This document shows, in pieces, positions 9,198 to 18,060 of a stretch of 64,000 nucleotides of DNA. Source of the stretch: Lipingzhangella_A rawalii (lineage in GTDB: Bacteria; Actinomycetota; Actinomycetes; Streptosporangiales; Streptosporangiaceae); the NCBI RefSeq assembly GCF_031628175.1, contig NZ_JAVLVT010000001.1, positions 930,001 through 994,000 of the forward strand. Reading direction: 5' to 3'. The translations under genes and the position numbers were made by a program. Numbering within the stretch: position 1 is the first letter of the stretch; the number at the start of each line of letters is the position of its first letter. The notes beneath the pieces are model-generated. The model was not told the origin of the DNA. It worked only from the letters and a program-made list of their open reading frames with translations, and ran no database searches.

Positions 9198-10574
9198 GTG
9201 AGTGAGAGCGGCGGCACCTTCGACCTCGTCATCCTGGGCGGCGGCAGCGGCGGCTATGCGGCGGCCATCCGTGCTGCGGAACTGGACATGAGCGTCGCGC
9301 TGATCGAGAAGGACAAGCTCGGCGGCACATGCCTGCACTACGGCTGCATCCCGACCAAGGCCCTGCTGCACTCGGCGGAGGTCGCCGACAACACCCGCGA
9401 GAGCGAGTCCCTGGGCGTTCAGGCCACCTTCCAGGGCATCGACATGGCCGCCGTGCACAAGTACAAGGACAAGATCATCAGTGGCACCCACAAGGGGTTG
9501 TCCGGGCTGATCTCAGGGCACGGCATCACCGTTGTCGAGGGTGAGGGCAAGCTCACCGCCCCCAATCAGGTCACCGTGAACGGTGCCGTGTACGAGGGGC
9601 GCAACATCCTGTTGGCCACCGGTTCGGCACCCAAGACGCTCGGGCTCGACATCGACGGCACCAAGGTCATCACCAGTGAGGAGGCGCTACGGCTGGACCG
9701 GGTACCCGCCTCCATGATCGTGCTCGGTGGCGGGGTCATCGGGGTCGAGTTCGCGAGTGTGTACCGCTCCTACGGAGCGGAGGTCACGGTCGTCGAGGCC
9801 CTTCCCCACCTGGTTCCCACTGAGGAGGAGTCCAGTTCCAAGCTGTTGGAGCGGGCGTTCCGCCGGCGGGGCATCAAGTACGAGCTGGGGACCCCGTTCG
9901 AGAGCGTGAAGACGACGGACAACGGTGTCAGTGTCTCCCTTCAGGGTGGAAAGTCCCTGGAGGCGGAGGTTCTGCTGGTTGCCGTGGGACGGGGCCCGGT
10001 CTCCACCGGCCTGGGCTACGAGGAGGCCGGCATTCGGATGGACCGGGGCCTGGTGCAGGTCGACGAAAACCTGCACACGGGTATCGGGAACATCTACGCC
10101 GTCGGTGACCTCACCCCGGGGCCACAGCTGGCGCACGTGGGCTTCGCCGAAGGCATCTATGTGGCCGAGCAGATCGCCGGCCTGAACCCGGTTCCGATCG
10201 ACTACGACGGCGTGCCCCGCATCACCTACTGCGAGCCCGAGGTCGCCTCGGTGGGGCTGACCACGACGGAAGCCCAGCGGCGGGGCTACGAGACGACCGA
10301 GTACACGTTCAACCTGGCCGGGCTCGGCAAGGCCAAGATCCTCGGCACCCAGGGCGCGGTCAAGGTGATCTCGGCCAAGGACGGACCGGTCCTCGGAGTC
10401 CACATGGTGGGTAGCCGGGTTGGCGAGCTCATCGCCGAGGGACAGCTGATCTACAACTGGGAAGCCCTCCCCGCGGAGGTCGCCCAGTTGATCCACCCGC
10501 ACCCGACCATGTCCGAGGCACTGGGCGAAGCACACCTCGCCCTCGCCGGAAAGCCGCTCCACACGCACGACTGA
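9198..10574 (+). CDS. lpdA: Dihydrolipoyl dehydrogenase (E3)
   Basis: Flavoprotein that reoxidises dihydrolipoyl groups of 2-oxoacid dehydrogenase complexes with NAD+. 458 residues from the GTG at 9198, which has AAGGAG about 10 bp upstream; an ATG at 9168 is less likely. FAD-binding GGGSGGYAAAIRAAE is near residue 14, the redox disulfide is in GGTCLHYGCIPTK, the NAD-binding GGGVIGVEFASVY near 178, and the C-terminal interface carries the catalytic pair HPHPTMSE. Followed by sucB after a hairpin. Confidence 0.96.
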   Translation: MSESGGTFDLVILGGGSGGYAAAIRAAELDMSVALIEKDKLGGTCLHYGCIPTKALLHSAEVADNTRESESLGVQATFQGIDMAAVHKYKDKIISGTHKGLSGLISGHGITVVEGEGKLTAPNQVTVNGAVYEGRNILLATGSAPKTLGLDIDGTKVITSEEALRLDRVPASMIVLGGGVIGVEFASVYRSYGAEVTVVEALPHLVPTEEESSSKLLERAFRRRGIKYELGTPFESVKTTDNGVSVSLQGGKSLEAEVLLVAVGRGPVSTGLGYEEAGIRMDRGLVQVDENLHTGIGNIYAVGDLTPGPQLAHVGFAEGIYVAEQIAGLNPVPIDYDGVPRITYCEPEVASVGLTTTEAQRRGYETTEYTFNLAGLGKAKILGTQGAVKVISAKDGPVLGVHMVGSRVGELIAEGQLIYNWEALPAEVAQLIHPHPTMSEALGEAHLALAGKPLHTHD

Positions 10575-10593
10575 CCGAGGGTGTTGAAGTGGG

Positions 10594-10623
10594 TGCGGGC
10601 ACACGGCGGTGTGTGTGCCCGCA
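10594..10623 (+). terminator. Hairpin between lpdA and sucB
   Basis: Arms TGCGGGCACAC and GTGTGCCCGCA (11 bp) around an 8-nt loop, 20 bp after the lpdA stop, with no T-run. Probably a terminator or attenuator separating lpdA from sucB transcription. Confidence 0.55.
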
Positions 10624-10740
10624 TCCGGAGCATTCGTCCGGCCGCCGGCCTACGCCCTGGAGTGGTTCAACCGAGCGCTTCCGGGCCGCTGTCCCGGAAC
10701 GACGCGAACACACCCGACCGAACCCATGCAAGAGGAAACC

Positions 10741-12222
10741 ATGTCCACTCCGATCAAACTTCCGAACCTCGGCGAGAGCATCACCGAAGGAACGGTCACG
10801 CAATGGTTGAAGCGTGAGGGCGACTCTGTCGAGGTCGACGAGCCCCTCCTGGAAGTGTCCACCGACAAGGTCGACACCGAGATCCCGTCCCCGGCCGCGG
10901 GTGTCCTCACCAAGATCCTGGTCAACGAGGACGAAACGGTCGAGGTGGGCGCCGAGATCGCCATGATCGGCTCGGCGACCGACGACGCCCCTGCCGATTC
11001 CGCTGCCAGCGCCCAGCCAGCCACCGAGCCCGCGGCTGCTCAGGCCCCGGCGCAGCCGGAACCCCAGCAGCAGTCCCCGGAGCAGCCCGCACAGCCGGCC
11101 CAGCCCGCGCAGCCCGCACAGCCCGCCCAGCCCACTCCCGCCGCACCGGCCCAGCCGCAACCGGCCTCCGCCAGCGCACAACCGTCGACGAGCTCCCCGG
11201 CGGTGGACGTCGGGATGGTTAGCGGCACCTCCCCCGGCACCGACGCGGGCGGCCAGCCCGAGGGAGACGGAACGAGCGAGGCCTACGTCACTCCGCTGGT
11301 GCGCAAGCTCGCCGCCGAAAAGGGAGTCGACCTTGCCACGGTGCAGGGCACCGGAGTCGGAGGCCGCATCCGCAAGCAGGATGTTCTGGACGCGTCCCAG
11401 GCGCGCTCCGCTGCTTCTGCTTCTGCCGCGGCCGCATCGGCCTCCACGCCAGCCGCGGCCCCGGTACGGCCGAGCCCTGGCACACCGGACACCTCACTGC
11501 GGGGCCGCACCGAGCAGATGACCCGCCTGCGGCAGACCATAGCTGAGGGCATGGTCGAGTCCCAGCAGGTAGCTGCCCAGCAGACGCAGGTGATCGAGGT
11601 CGATGTCACCCGCATCGACCGACTGCGTGACCTCGCCCGCGGAGACTTCGAGTCTCGCGAGGGGGCGCGTCTGTCCTTCTTCCCGTTCTTTGCCCTGGCC
11701 ACGGTCGAGGCTCTCAAACAGCACCCGAAACTCAACGCGGTGATCGACGGGGAGAAGAAGGAGGTCACCTACCACGCGGTGGAGAACCTCGGGATCACGG
11801 TGGACACCGATCGCGGGCTGCTGGCCAGCGTGATCAAGGACGCGGGTGATCTGAACTTGGGCGGGCTGGCCCGCAAGATCGCGGACCTGGCGACCCGCAC
11901 CCGGTCCGGTGACCTGAGCCCCGATGAGCTGAGCGGGGGGACCTTCACACTGACCAATATCGGCCGGGTGGGGGCCCTCTTCGAAACACCGATCATCAAT
12001 CAGCCTCAGGTCGGCATCCTGAGCGTCGGTGAGGTTGTGAAGCGACCGGTTGTCGTGGAGGACCAGCAGCTCGGCGAGGTCATCGCCGTGCGCTCCATGG
12101 TCTATCTGGCACTGAGCTACGACCAGCGTCTGATCGACGGAGACGACGCGGCCCGGTTCCTGGCCACAGTTCGGGAACGGCTCGAGGAAGGCGCGTTCGA
12201 AGCCGAACTCGGTCTGGGCTGA
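10741..12222 (+). CDS. sucB: 2-oxoglutarate dehydrogenase E2, dihydrolipoamide succinyltransferase
   Basis: Transfers the succinyl group from the E1-bound intermediate to CoA through lipoyl-lysine. 493 residues from the ATG at 10741, preceded by AGAGGAAACC. Domains: one lipoyl domain (lysine in STDKVDTEIPSP, near residue 43); a Gln/Pro/Ala linker with QPAQPAQPAQ repeats; a peripheral-subunit-binding domain (YVTPLVRKLAAEKGVDL, about 182-215); and the catalytic acyltransferase domain to the C-terminus. The normally invariant catalytic His of HxxxDG reads Gln here (SYDQRLIDG). The adjacent E3 gene and the lipB-lipA genes downstream supply partner and cofactor. Confidence 0.92.
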   Translation: MSTPIKLPNLGESITEGTVTQWLKREGDSVEVDEPLLEVSTDKVDTEIPSPAAGVLTKILVNEDETVEVGAEIAMIGSATDDAPADSAASAQPATEPAAAQAPAQPEPQQQSPEQPAQPAQPAQPAQPAQPTPAAPAQPQPASASAQPSTSSPAVDVGMVSGTSPGTDAGGQPEGDGTSEAYVTPLVRKLAAEKGVDLATVQGTGVGGRIRKQDVLDASQARSAASASAAAASASTPAAAPVRPSPGTPDTSLRGRTEQMTRLRQTIAEGMVESQQVAAQQTQVIEVDVTRIDRLRDLARGDFESREGARLSFFPFFALATVEALKQHPKLNAVIDGEKKEVTYHAVENLGITVDTDRGLLASVIKDAGDLNLGGLARKIADLATRTRSGDLSPDELSGGTFTLTNIGRVGALFETPIINQPQVGILSVGEVVKRPVVVEDQQLGEVIAVRSMVYLALSYDQRLIDGDDAARFLATVRERLEEGAFEAELGLG

Positions 12223-12244
12223 GACTGGGCATCCCGTGTCGCCA

Positions 12245-12272
12245 GGTGGGGTGGCTGGACGGTCACCCCACC
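12245..12272 (+). terminator. Terminator after sucB
   Basis: Arms GGTGGGGTG and CACCCCACC separated by 10 bases, 22 bp past the sucB stop. GC-rich hairpin with no U-tract, as is usual in actinomycetes. Confidence 0.6.
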
Positions 12273-12342
12273 CCCGGCCCGCTCCCCGTACCCGGAGAGT
12301 GGTGGGGAGTAGTCGTCCCGTCGAGTGGGTATCGCCGCCTCC

Positions 12343-13266
12343 ATGAGAATCGCGATGACCGGCGCCTCGGGACTAATCGGATCGACCCTGGGTTCGTCCC
12401 TGACCGCTGACGGCCACGAGGTCCAGCGACTGGTGCGTCGCAGCGCACGCACCAGTGACGAAGTGGCGTGGGATCCGGGCCGGGGATACGTCGACACCGA
12501 CAGCTTGGCTGGCGCTGATGCCGTCGTGCACCTCGCAGGTGCCCCGATCGGTCCACGACGCTGGACCAGTGCGTATAAGCGCCAGATTCTGGAGAGTCGC
12601 ACCACTGGAACACGAACACTCGCGACTGCGCTCGCGACGATGCAAACTCCGGTGCCGCGCCTCCTGTCCGCCTCCGGGATCAGTGTGTACGGCGACTCCG
12701 GGGACCGTGTCGTCGACGAGGATTCCGACCGTGGCCGGGGATTCCTCCCCGAGGTGGTTCGCCTCTGGGAAGCGTCCACAGCGCCCGCCGAGGATGTGGG
12801 AATTTCGGTGGCGCACCTGCGTACCGCCGCCGTGTTGAGTACCGCGGGTGGCCTGCTGGGCACGATGCTTCCCCTGTTCCGACTGGGCCTGGGGGGCCGG
12901 CTTGGCACCGGCCGTCAGTACCTGAGTTGGATCGCCCTGGATGACCAGGTCGGTGCCATACGCTTCCTGCTGCATCACCCCGAACTGCGGGGGCCGATCA
13001 ACCTGTGCTCGCCCGAACCCGTCACCAACACCGAATTCACCCGTTCCCTCGCCGCAGCCCTGCGGCGCCCCGCCCCCTTCGTGGTGCCCGCGCCAGCATT
13101 GCGTGCCGCGCTGGGACAGTGTGCCGAAGAGATGGCCCTGACCGGGCAACGGGCCCGCCCCAGTCGGCTTCTGGCTGCGGGATATTCCTTCTTGCTGCCG
13201 AATTTGGACTGTGCACTATCCGACATCCTCGCCCGACAGCGCACAGGCGTAGGCTGGGAGGCGTGA
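12343..13266 (+). CDS. TIGR01777 family NAD-dependent epimerase/dehydratase-like protein
   Basis: 307 residues. Extended-SDR Rossmann protein: the N-terminal MRIAMTGASGLIGSTLG is the dinucleotide loop, with HLAGAPI, the YfcH/SulA-family signature SGISVYGD, and a C-terminal DUF1731-like region ending in a helix. The substrate of this family is unknown. The ATG at 12343 gives the canonical start; an ATG at 12325 is in frame but adds unneeded residues. The stop overlaps the lipB GTG by 4 bp, so it is coupled to lipoate biosynthesis genes, as in many actinomycetes. Confidence 0.88.
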   Translation: MRIAMTGASGLIGSTLGSSLTADGHEVQRLVRRSARTSDEVAWDPGRGYVDTDSLAGADAVVHLAGAPIGPRRWTSAYKRQILESRTTGTRTLATALATMQTPVPRLLSASGISVYGDSGDRVVDEDSDRGRGFLPEVVRLWEASTAPAEDVGISVAHLRTAAVLSTAGGLLGTMLPLFRLGLGGRLGTGRQYLSWIALDDQVGAIRFLLHHPELRGPINLCSPEPVTNTEFTRSLAAALRRPAPFVVPAPALRAALGQCAEEMALTGQRARPSRLLAAGYSFLLPNLDCALSDILARQRTGVGWEA

Positions 13267-14000
13267 GTGAACTCGTATTCGCGTGGCTCGGCGAGGCGCC
13301 GCTGCCCTACCAGGAGGGCTGGGACTTGCAGCGCCGGCTGCACGCGCGTCGCGTTGCCGACGAGATCCCCGATATCTGCCTGCTGCTGCAACACGAACCG
13401 GTCTTCACGGCGGGTAAGCGCACCGGCTGGTGGGACCGGCCCATCGTGGACCCCGGAGCTCCCGTAGTTGATATTGACCGGGGTGGAAAGATCACCTGGC
13501 ACGGACCGGGGCAGCTCACCGGCTACCCCTTGGTCAAACTCGCCGACCCGGTGGACGTGCTGGGACACGTGCGCAACCTCGAAGAGGCCATGCTGCGCAC
13601 CCTGGCTGACTTCGGCCTGTCCGGGAAGCGGGTGGAGGGCCGTACTGGTGTGTGGCTGGAGGCGGATCCGGAGCATGGCCTCATGGAACGCAAGATCGGG
13701 GCGATCGGCTGCCGCGTGGCTCGTGGGGTCGGTATGCACGGTTTCGCCCTGAACTGCAACAATGATCTTTCCTGGTACAGCAGGATCGTGCCGTGTGGAA
13801 TCCCCCCCGAGGAGGGTGGGGTCACCTCGTTGTCCGCGGAGCTGGGTCGGGAGGTGGAGGTGGCTGATGTGGTCCCGACCGTGGAACGGCATCTGGCCGC
13901 GGTGCTCGGTGCACACGAGCATCGCCACCATGACGGCGTGCCCGGCTGGGCCGACGCCGGACCGAGTTCGGATGAGCCGACCGAGCTCGCTGGCGCCTGA
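13263..14000 (+). CDS. lipB: Octanoyl-ACP:protein N-octanoyltransferase
   Basis: Moves octanoate from acyl-carrier protein to the lipoyl lysine of E2 and H proteins, the first step of lipoylation. 245 residues. Motifs: RGGKITWHGPGQLTGYP (substrate pocket), RKIGAIGCR with the catalytic Lys, and the nucleophile Cys in SRIVPCGI. The GTG at 13263 overlaps the stop of the preceding gene (GTGA). lipA follows 56 bp later. Confidence 0.95.
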   Translation: MSELVFAWLGEAPLPYQEGWDLQRRLHARRVADEIPDICLLLQHEPVFTAGKRTGWWDRPIVDPGAPVVDIDRGGKITWHGPGQLTGYPLVKLADPVDVLGHVRNLEEAMLRTLADFGLSGKRVEGRTGVWLEADPEHGLMERKIGAIGCRVARGVGMHGFALNCNNDLSWYSRIVPCGIPPEEGGVTSLSAELGREVEVADVVPTVERHLAAVLGAHEHRHHDGVPGWADAGPSSDEPTELAGA

Positions 14001-14056
14001 GACGGACACGCCGAACGGCACCACCCGAACAGGGATGTGGAAAGGATGGGTTGGCG

Positions 14057-14998
14057 TTGACCTCTGTCGCACCGGACGGACGTAAGCTCCTGCGGATCGA
14101 GGCCCGGAACAGCGAAACCCCGATCGAGAAGAAGCCACCCTGGATCAAGACCAGGATGCGGATGGGCCCTGAGTACACCAAACTGCGCTCACTCGTCCGC
14201 AGCGAGGGCCTGAATACCGTGTGTGAGCAGGCCGGGTGCCCGAATATCTACGAATGCTGGGAAGACCGGGAAGCCACTTTCCTCATCGGTGGCGACCAGT
14301 GCACGCGACGCTGCGATTTCTGCCAAATCGCGACCGGCAAGCCCAGCATGCTGGACCGCAAGGAGCCGATGAAGGTCGCCGACTCGGTGCGCACTATGGG
14401 GTTGCGCTATGCCACGGTGACCGGGGTCGCCCGCGATGATCTCGAGGATGGGGGTGCGTGGCTCTACGCCGAGACCGTCCGTAAGATCCACGAGCTGAAC
14501 CCCGGCACGGGCGTGGAGCTCCTGATCCCGGACTTCGACGCCAAGGATGACCAGTTGGCCGAGGTGTTCGGCTCACGTCCGGAGGTGCTGGCGCACAACA
14601 TCGAGACCGTACCCAGGATCTTCCGTCGGATCCGTCCCGGCTTCCGCTACGAACGCTCCCTGGAGGTGATCACCCGCGCCCGGGACGCTGGATTGGTCAC
14701 CAAGTCCAACCTGATTCTGGGGATGGGTGAGGAGCGTCACGAGATCACCGAGGCGATGCGGGACCTGCACGAGGCCGGATGTGACCTGCTGACCATTACC
14801 CAGTATCTGCGCCCGTCCTCGCTGCACCATCCGATCGACCGCTGGGTCACCCCCGAGGAGTTCGCCGAACTCAACACCGAAGCCGAGGAGATCGGCTTCG
14901 CCGGCGTCATGTCTGGTCCCCTGGTGCGCTCCTCCTATCGTGCGGGGCGGTTGTACCGGCAGGCCATCGCCAAGCGCACCGAGGCCGGCCAGGCGTGA
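14057..14998 (+). CDS. lipA: Lipoyl synthase (radical SAM)
   Basis: Inserts two sulfurs into protein-bound octanoyl chains. 313 residues. The auxiliary cluster ligands CEQAGCPNIYEC lie near residue 57 and the radical-SAM triad CTRRCDFC near 82, with the conserved C-terminal RSSYRAG. TTG codons at 14051 and 14057 are both possible; the second has AAAGGA at a better distance (about 10 bp) and gives the family-typical start (M)TSVAPDGRKLLR. It follows lipB and is closed by a strong hairpin. Confidence 0.95.
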   Translation: MTSVAPDGRKLLRIEARNSETPIEKKPPWIKTRMRMGPEYTKLRSLVRSEGLNTVCEQAGCPNIYECWEDREATFLIGGDQCTRRCDFCQIATGKPSMLDRKEPMKVADSVRTMGLRYATVTGVARDDLEDGGAWLYAETVRKIHELNPGTGVELLIPDFDAKDDQLAEVFGSRPEVLAHNIETVPRIFRRIRPGFRYERSLEVITRARDAGLVTKSNLILGMGEERHEITEAMRDLHEAGCDLLTITQYLRPSSLHHPIDRWVTPEEFAELNTEAEEIGFAGVMSGPLVRSSYRAGRLYRQAIAKRTEAGQA

Positions 14999-15030
14999 GA
15001 CTCCGGCCCCACCGTGACCAAGGTGCAATC

Positions 15031-15054
15031 CGGGAGGCCCCGCGGGGCCTCCCG
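15031..15054 (+). terminator. Terminator after lipA
   Basis: A 24-bp stretch with arms CGGGAGGCCCC and GGGGCCTCCCG around a 2-base centre, 33 bp past lipA. Very stable GC-rich hairpin without a T-run; it could act on both strands. Confidence 0.7.
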
Positions 15055-15086
15055 GGCACTGGCGTGTGGCCAATATCCTGGTGAAC

Positions 15087-15815
15087 ATGGCGAAGCAGTC
15101 CAAGGACACCAAGACGGGCAGCGCCCAGACCGGCGAGAAGAAGCCCGGCCGGCTCAAGCAGATCGGCATGATTGCGCGAATGCTGCACCGGCACAACAAG
15201 AAGAGTATCCCGCTCGCGGTTCTGGTCGCCGTGGTGGTGCTCGGCCTGGCCGTCCTTGGCGGAATTCTGACCGGGGCTGTGCTGTGGTGGACCCTGATGG
15301 GCGTCCCCATCGCGGTCCTGGCCGGTTTCATCGTGTTCAGCCGCAGTGCCCAGCGGATGCAGTACACCATGATGGAGGGGCACCTCGGCGCGGGCGGCAT
15401 GATTCTGGACAACATGCGCGGCAACTGGTCGGTCAGCCTCGGGGTCAACGCCAACCGCAGCATGGATGTCGTCCACCGGGTGGTGGGCCGCCCTGGAGTC
15501 GTGCTCGTGGGCGAGGGTGATCCCGCACGCCTCAAGCAGCTCCTCCTCACGGAGAAGAAGCGTGTTTCTCGCGTGGCCCACAACACCCCGATCTACGAGC
15601 TCCAGGCGGGGACCGGTGCGGGGCAGATACCGATTTCCCAGCTTCAGCGCAAGCTGTTCAAGCTACCGCGGAACCTAAACAAGGCCGAGGTCACCGAGCT
15701 GAACTACCGGCTGAAGGCGATGCCGCCACCGGTACAGATGCCCAAGGGGCCAATGCCCAAGGGCGCGAAAATGCCGAAGATGCCCACCCCGAAGGAGCAG
15801 GGCGGACAGTCCTAG
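15087..15815 (+). CDS. DUF4191 family membrane protein
   Basis: 242 residues from the ATG at 15087 (a GTG at 15066 is in frame). A basic N-terminus (about 45 residues, Lys-rich) precedes two adjacent membrane helices at roughly 47-90, then a cytoplasmic domain containing NRSMDVVHRVVGRPGVVLVG and a basic C-tail with MPKGPMPKGAKMPKMP repeats. DUF4191 proteins are found next to lipA or glnA throughout the actinomycetes; their function is not known. It faces the RDD gene tail to tail. Confidence 0.88.
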   Translation: MAKQSKDTKTGSAQTGEKKPGRLKQIGMIARMLHRHNKKSIPLAVLVAVVVLGLAVLGGILTGAVLWWTLMGVPIAVLAGFIVFSRSAQRMQYTMMEGHLGAGGMILDNMRGNWSVSLGVNANRSMDVVHRVVGRPGVVLVGEGDPARLKQLLLTEKKRVSRVAHNTPIYELQAGTGAGQIPISQLQRKLFKLPRNLNKAEVTELNYRLKAMPPPVQMPKGPMPKGAKMPKMPTPKEQGGQS

Positions 15816-15845
15816 GGGTCGCCAGCAGGCCCTGGGGGCGTTCCG

Positions 15846-15871
15846 GGCCGCCGTCTCGGGTGCCGGCGGCC
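15846..15871. terminator. Hairpin between convergent DUF4191 and RDD genes
   Basis: Arms GGCCGCCG and CGGCGGCC with a 10-base loop, exactly between the two stops. Placed to serve both transcripts. Confidence 0.5.
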
Positions 15872-16324
15872 TCAGATCCGGGCGCTGACGGTTCCGGCGA
15901 TCCGGTCGTGCAAGCCCCGCCGGTCCTGGTCGGTGATGGCAGCAGGTATCACCAGGCACAGGAGCAGAGTACGAACCACGAGGGCAGTCGGCCAGGGCAG
16001 GGCGCCGCCACCTGTCGATCCCATCCGGATGCCGACCACACGCTTGCCGACGGTACTTCCCACCAGCATCTGGAGGAGGACGGCCTGGATCGCGTAGACG
16101 GACAGCACGGCGTAACCGTAGCTGGCCGCGGCCGGGCTCAGCCCCAGAACCGTGTACACGACCACGCTGCACAGTCCCCAGTCGATCCCGAGAGCGATGA
16201 GGCGACGCCCCGTTCCGGCTACCGACCCGGGGCCGGTCTCGGGCATGCCCAGCCGCTGACCGGGATACTCCGAGTCGTCCACCGGGGCCGTGGGATCTGG
16301 ATCGCGCGCGCCTTCGCCTGTCAT
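15872..16324 (-). CDS. RDD family membrane protein
   Basis: 150 residues. A polar 35-residue N-terminus is followed by an RDD domain with RRLIALGIDWGLC (R and D of the motif) in the first membrane helix, a second and third hydrophobic helix, and the conserved STVGKRVVGIRM loop. Family members are small inner-membrane proteins, some linked to Na+/H+ antiport; most are uncharacterised. It is divergent from glnA across about 250 bp containing the GlnR site. Confidence 0.85.
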   Translation of the reverse strand: MTGEGARDPDPTAPVDDSEYPGQRLGMPETGPGSVAGTGRRLIALGIDWGLCSVVVYTVLGLSPAAASYGYAVLSVYAIQAVLLQMLVGSTVGKRVVGIRMGSTGGGALPWPTALVVRTLLLCLVIPAAITDQDRRGLHDRIAGTVSARI

Positions 16325-16433
16325 ACCCCCACGGTACTGCGCAGGGGCACACTCCCGTTCCCGGCCCCGATACCCACGCCCTGACCTGCACGAACGTCAC
16401 GAGATCCAGGGCTGTATGCGACCTGGTGCGGAC

Positions 16434-16471
16434 GTAACACGCGGGAAACACGCGAGACATGGTCGGGAAAC
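16434..16471 (+). promoter_or_regulatory. GlnR operator before glnA
   Basis: Four half-sites at strict 6-base spacing: GTAAC, GAAAC, GACAT, GAAAC (starts at 16434, 16445, 16456, 16467). This matches the Streptomyces GlnR consensus gTnAC-n6-GaAAC repeated twice, with one imperfect half-site. It ends 108 bp before the glnA TTG. GlnR is the global nitrogen regulator and activates glnA when nitrogen is limiting; no GlnR gene is in this window. Confidence 0.85.
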
Positions 16472-16578
16472 GGCCTGGTCGTAGCGTTGTGGGCGAAGCC
16501 GTAAGGGAGCACGACCCCAGGGGCACAGCGTCGTTCACCCGGGTGCAGGGCTCCTCGTACATCGCACGGAGGTACGTC

Positions 16579-18003
16579 TTGTTCAGTAGCGCCCAGGAGC
16601 TCCTGGCCTATGTCCGGGAAAAGGACATCAAGTTCGTCGACGTTCGGTTCACCGACCTGTTCGGCTCGACGCACCACTTCTCCCTGCCCACCGAGGAGGT
16701 CGACGAGGGGGTCTTCGAGGAGGGCCTCATGTTCGACGGGTCCTCGATTCGGGGCTTCCAGGCGATTCACGAGTCCGACATGCTGTTGCTGCCGGACTTC
16801 TCCACCGCGGTGGTGGACCCCTTCCGCCAGCACCCGACACTGAACCTGACGTTCTTCGTTCACGACCCGTTCACCCGCGAGTCCTACAGCCGTGACCCGC
16901 GGAATGTCGCTCGCAAGGCCGAGGCCTACCTCCAGGGCACCGGGATTGCCGATACCGCGTTCTTCGGCCCCGAGCCCGAGTTCTACATTTTCGACGACAT
17001 TCGGTTCGAGACGAAGGCCAACGCGAGCTTCTACTACATCGACTCGATCGAGGGCGCCTGGAACACCGGAACCGAGAACGGGAGCTCGAACCTTGGTTAC
17101 CGTCCGCGGTACAAGGGCGGCTACTTCCCCGTCGAGCCGGTGGACCACTACAGCGACCTGCGTTCGACCATGGTGCGCAACCTGATCGACTCCGGGGTCC
17201 CGGCGGTGATGCAGCACCACGAGGTGGGCACCGCGGGCCAGGCTGAGATCAACTTCAAGTTCAGCACCCTGCTGTCCACCGCGGACAACGTGCAGCTGTA
17301 CAAGTACATCGTCAAGAACACCGCCTATGCGGCTGGCAAGTCGGTGACCTTCATGCCCAAGCCGGTGTTCGGTGACAACGGCTCGGGCATGCACTGCCAC
17401 CAGAGCCTGTGGAAGGACGGTGCCCCGCTGTTCTTCGACGAGTCCGGCTACGGGCAGCTGTCCGACACGGCGCGGTACTACATCGGTGGGCTGCTCGAGC
17501 ACGCCCCGGCGCTGCTGGCCTTCACCAACCCGACGGTGAATTCCTTCCACCGCCTGGTTCCCGGCTACGAGGCCCCGATCAACCTGGTCTACTCGCAGCG
17601 TAACCGCTCGGCCTGCATCCGGATTCCGCTCACCGGAGCCAGTGCGAAGGCCAAGCGCATCGAGTTCCGGGTGCCGGACCCGGCCGCCAACCCCTACCTG
17701 GCGTTCTCCGCCATGCTGATGGCGGGTCTCGACGGGATCAAGAACAAGATCGAGCCGCGGGAACCGGTGGACAAGGACCTCTACGAGCTGCCGCCCGAGG
17801 AGGCCACCTCGATCCCCCAGGTTCCGGCCTCCCTGGACGACGCCCTGAACGCCCTGGAGAAGGACCACGAGTTCCTCCTCGAGGGTGGCGTCTTCACTGA
17901 GGACCTGATCGAGACCTACATCGACTACAAGCGCACCGAGGAGATCGACTCGCTGCGGCTGCGCCCGCACCCGCGCGAGTTCGAGCTGTACTACGACGTG
18001 TGA
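16579..18003 (+). CDS. glnA: Glutamine synthetase, type I-beta
   Basis: Main ammonium-assimilating enzyme. 474 residues. Motifs: MFDGSSIRGFQ, the metal-ligand block FFGPEPEFYIFD, KPVFGDNGSGMHCHQSLW, NRSACIRIP, and the adenylylation site KDLYELPPEE near residue 400, which is the target of GlnE. The frame is open to 16459, but the family start (M)FSSAQELLAYVREKDIKF is at the TTG at 16579, preceded by GGAGG 6 bases upstream. Controlled by the GlnR site upstream and ended by a 17-bp-stem terminator. Confidence 0.97.
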   Translation: MFSSAQELLAYVREKDIKFVDVRFTDLFGSTHHFSLPTEEVDEGVFEEGLMFDGSSIRGFQAIHESDMLLLPDFSTAVVDPFRQHPTLNLTFFVHDPFTRESYSRDPRNVARKAEAYLQGTGIADTAFFGPEPEFYIFDDIRFETKANASFYYIDSIEGAWNTGTENGSSNLGYRPRYKGGYFPVEPVDHYSDLRSTMVRNLIDSGVPAVMQHHEVGTAGQAEINFKFSTLLSTADNVQLYKYIVKNTAYAAGKSVTFMPKPVFGDNGSGMHCHQSLWKDGAPLFFDESGYGQLSDTARYYIGGLLEHAPALLAFTNPTVNSFHRLVPGYEAPINLVYSQRNRSACIRIPLTGASAKAKRIEFRVPDPAANPYLAFSAMLMAGLDGIKNKIEPREPVDKDLYELPPEEATSIPQVPASLDDALNALEKDHEFLLEGGVFTEDLIETYIDYKRTEEIDSLRLRPHPREFELYYDV

Positions 18004-18021
18004 TTTCACCTCGGAACGCAC

Positions 18022-18060
18022 GTGGGGCCCGTGGCCGCGACTGGCGGCCACGGGCCCCAC
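18022..18060 (+). terminator. Strong terminator after glnA
   Basis: Perfect 17-bp stem (18022-18038 with 18044-18060) around a 5-base GACTG loop, 18 bp after the stop. Core arms GTGGGGCCCGTGGCCGC and its complement. Confidence 0.85.

Noticed and set aside
7617..9491. 624-residue minus-strand frame over pepA/lpdA
   Set aside because: Gly/Arg-rich antisense of two certain genes; no domain recognised.
16321..18060. 579-residue minus-strand frame opposite glnA
   Set aside because: Antisense of a certain gene; composition is that of a shadow frame.
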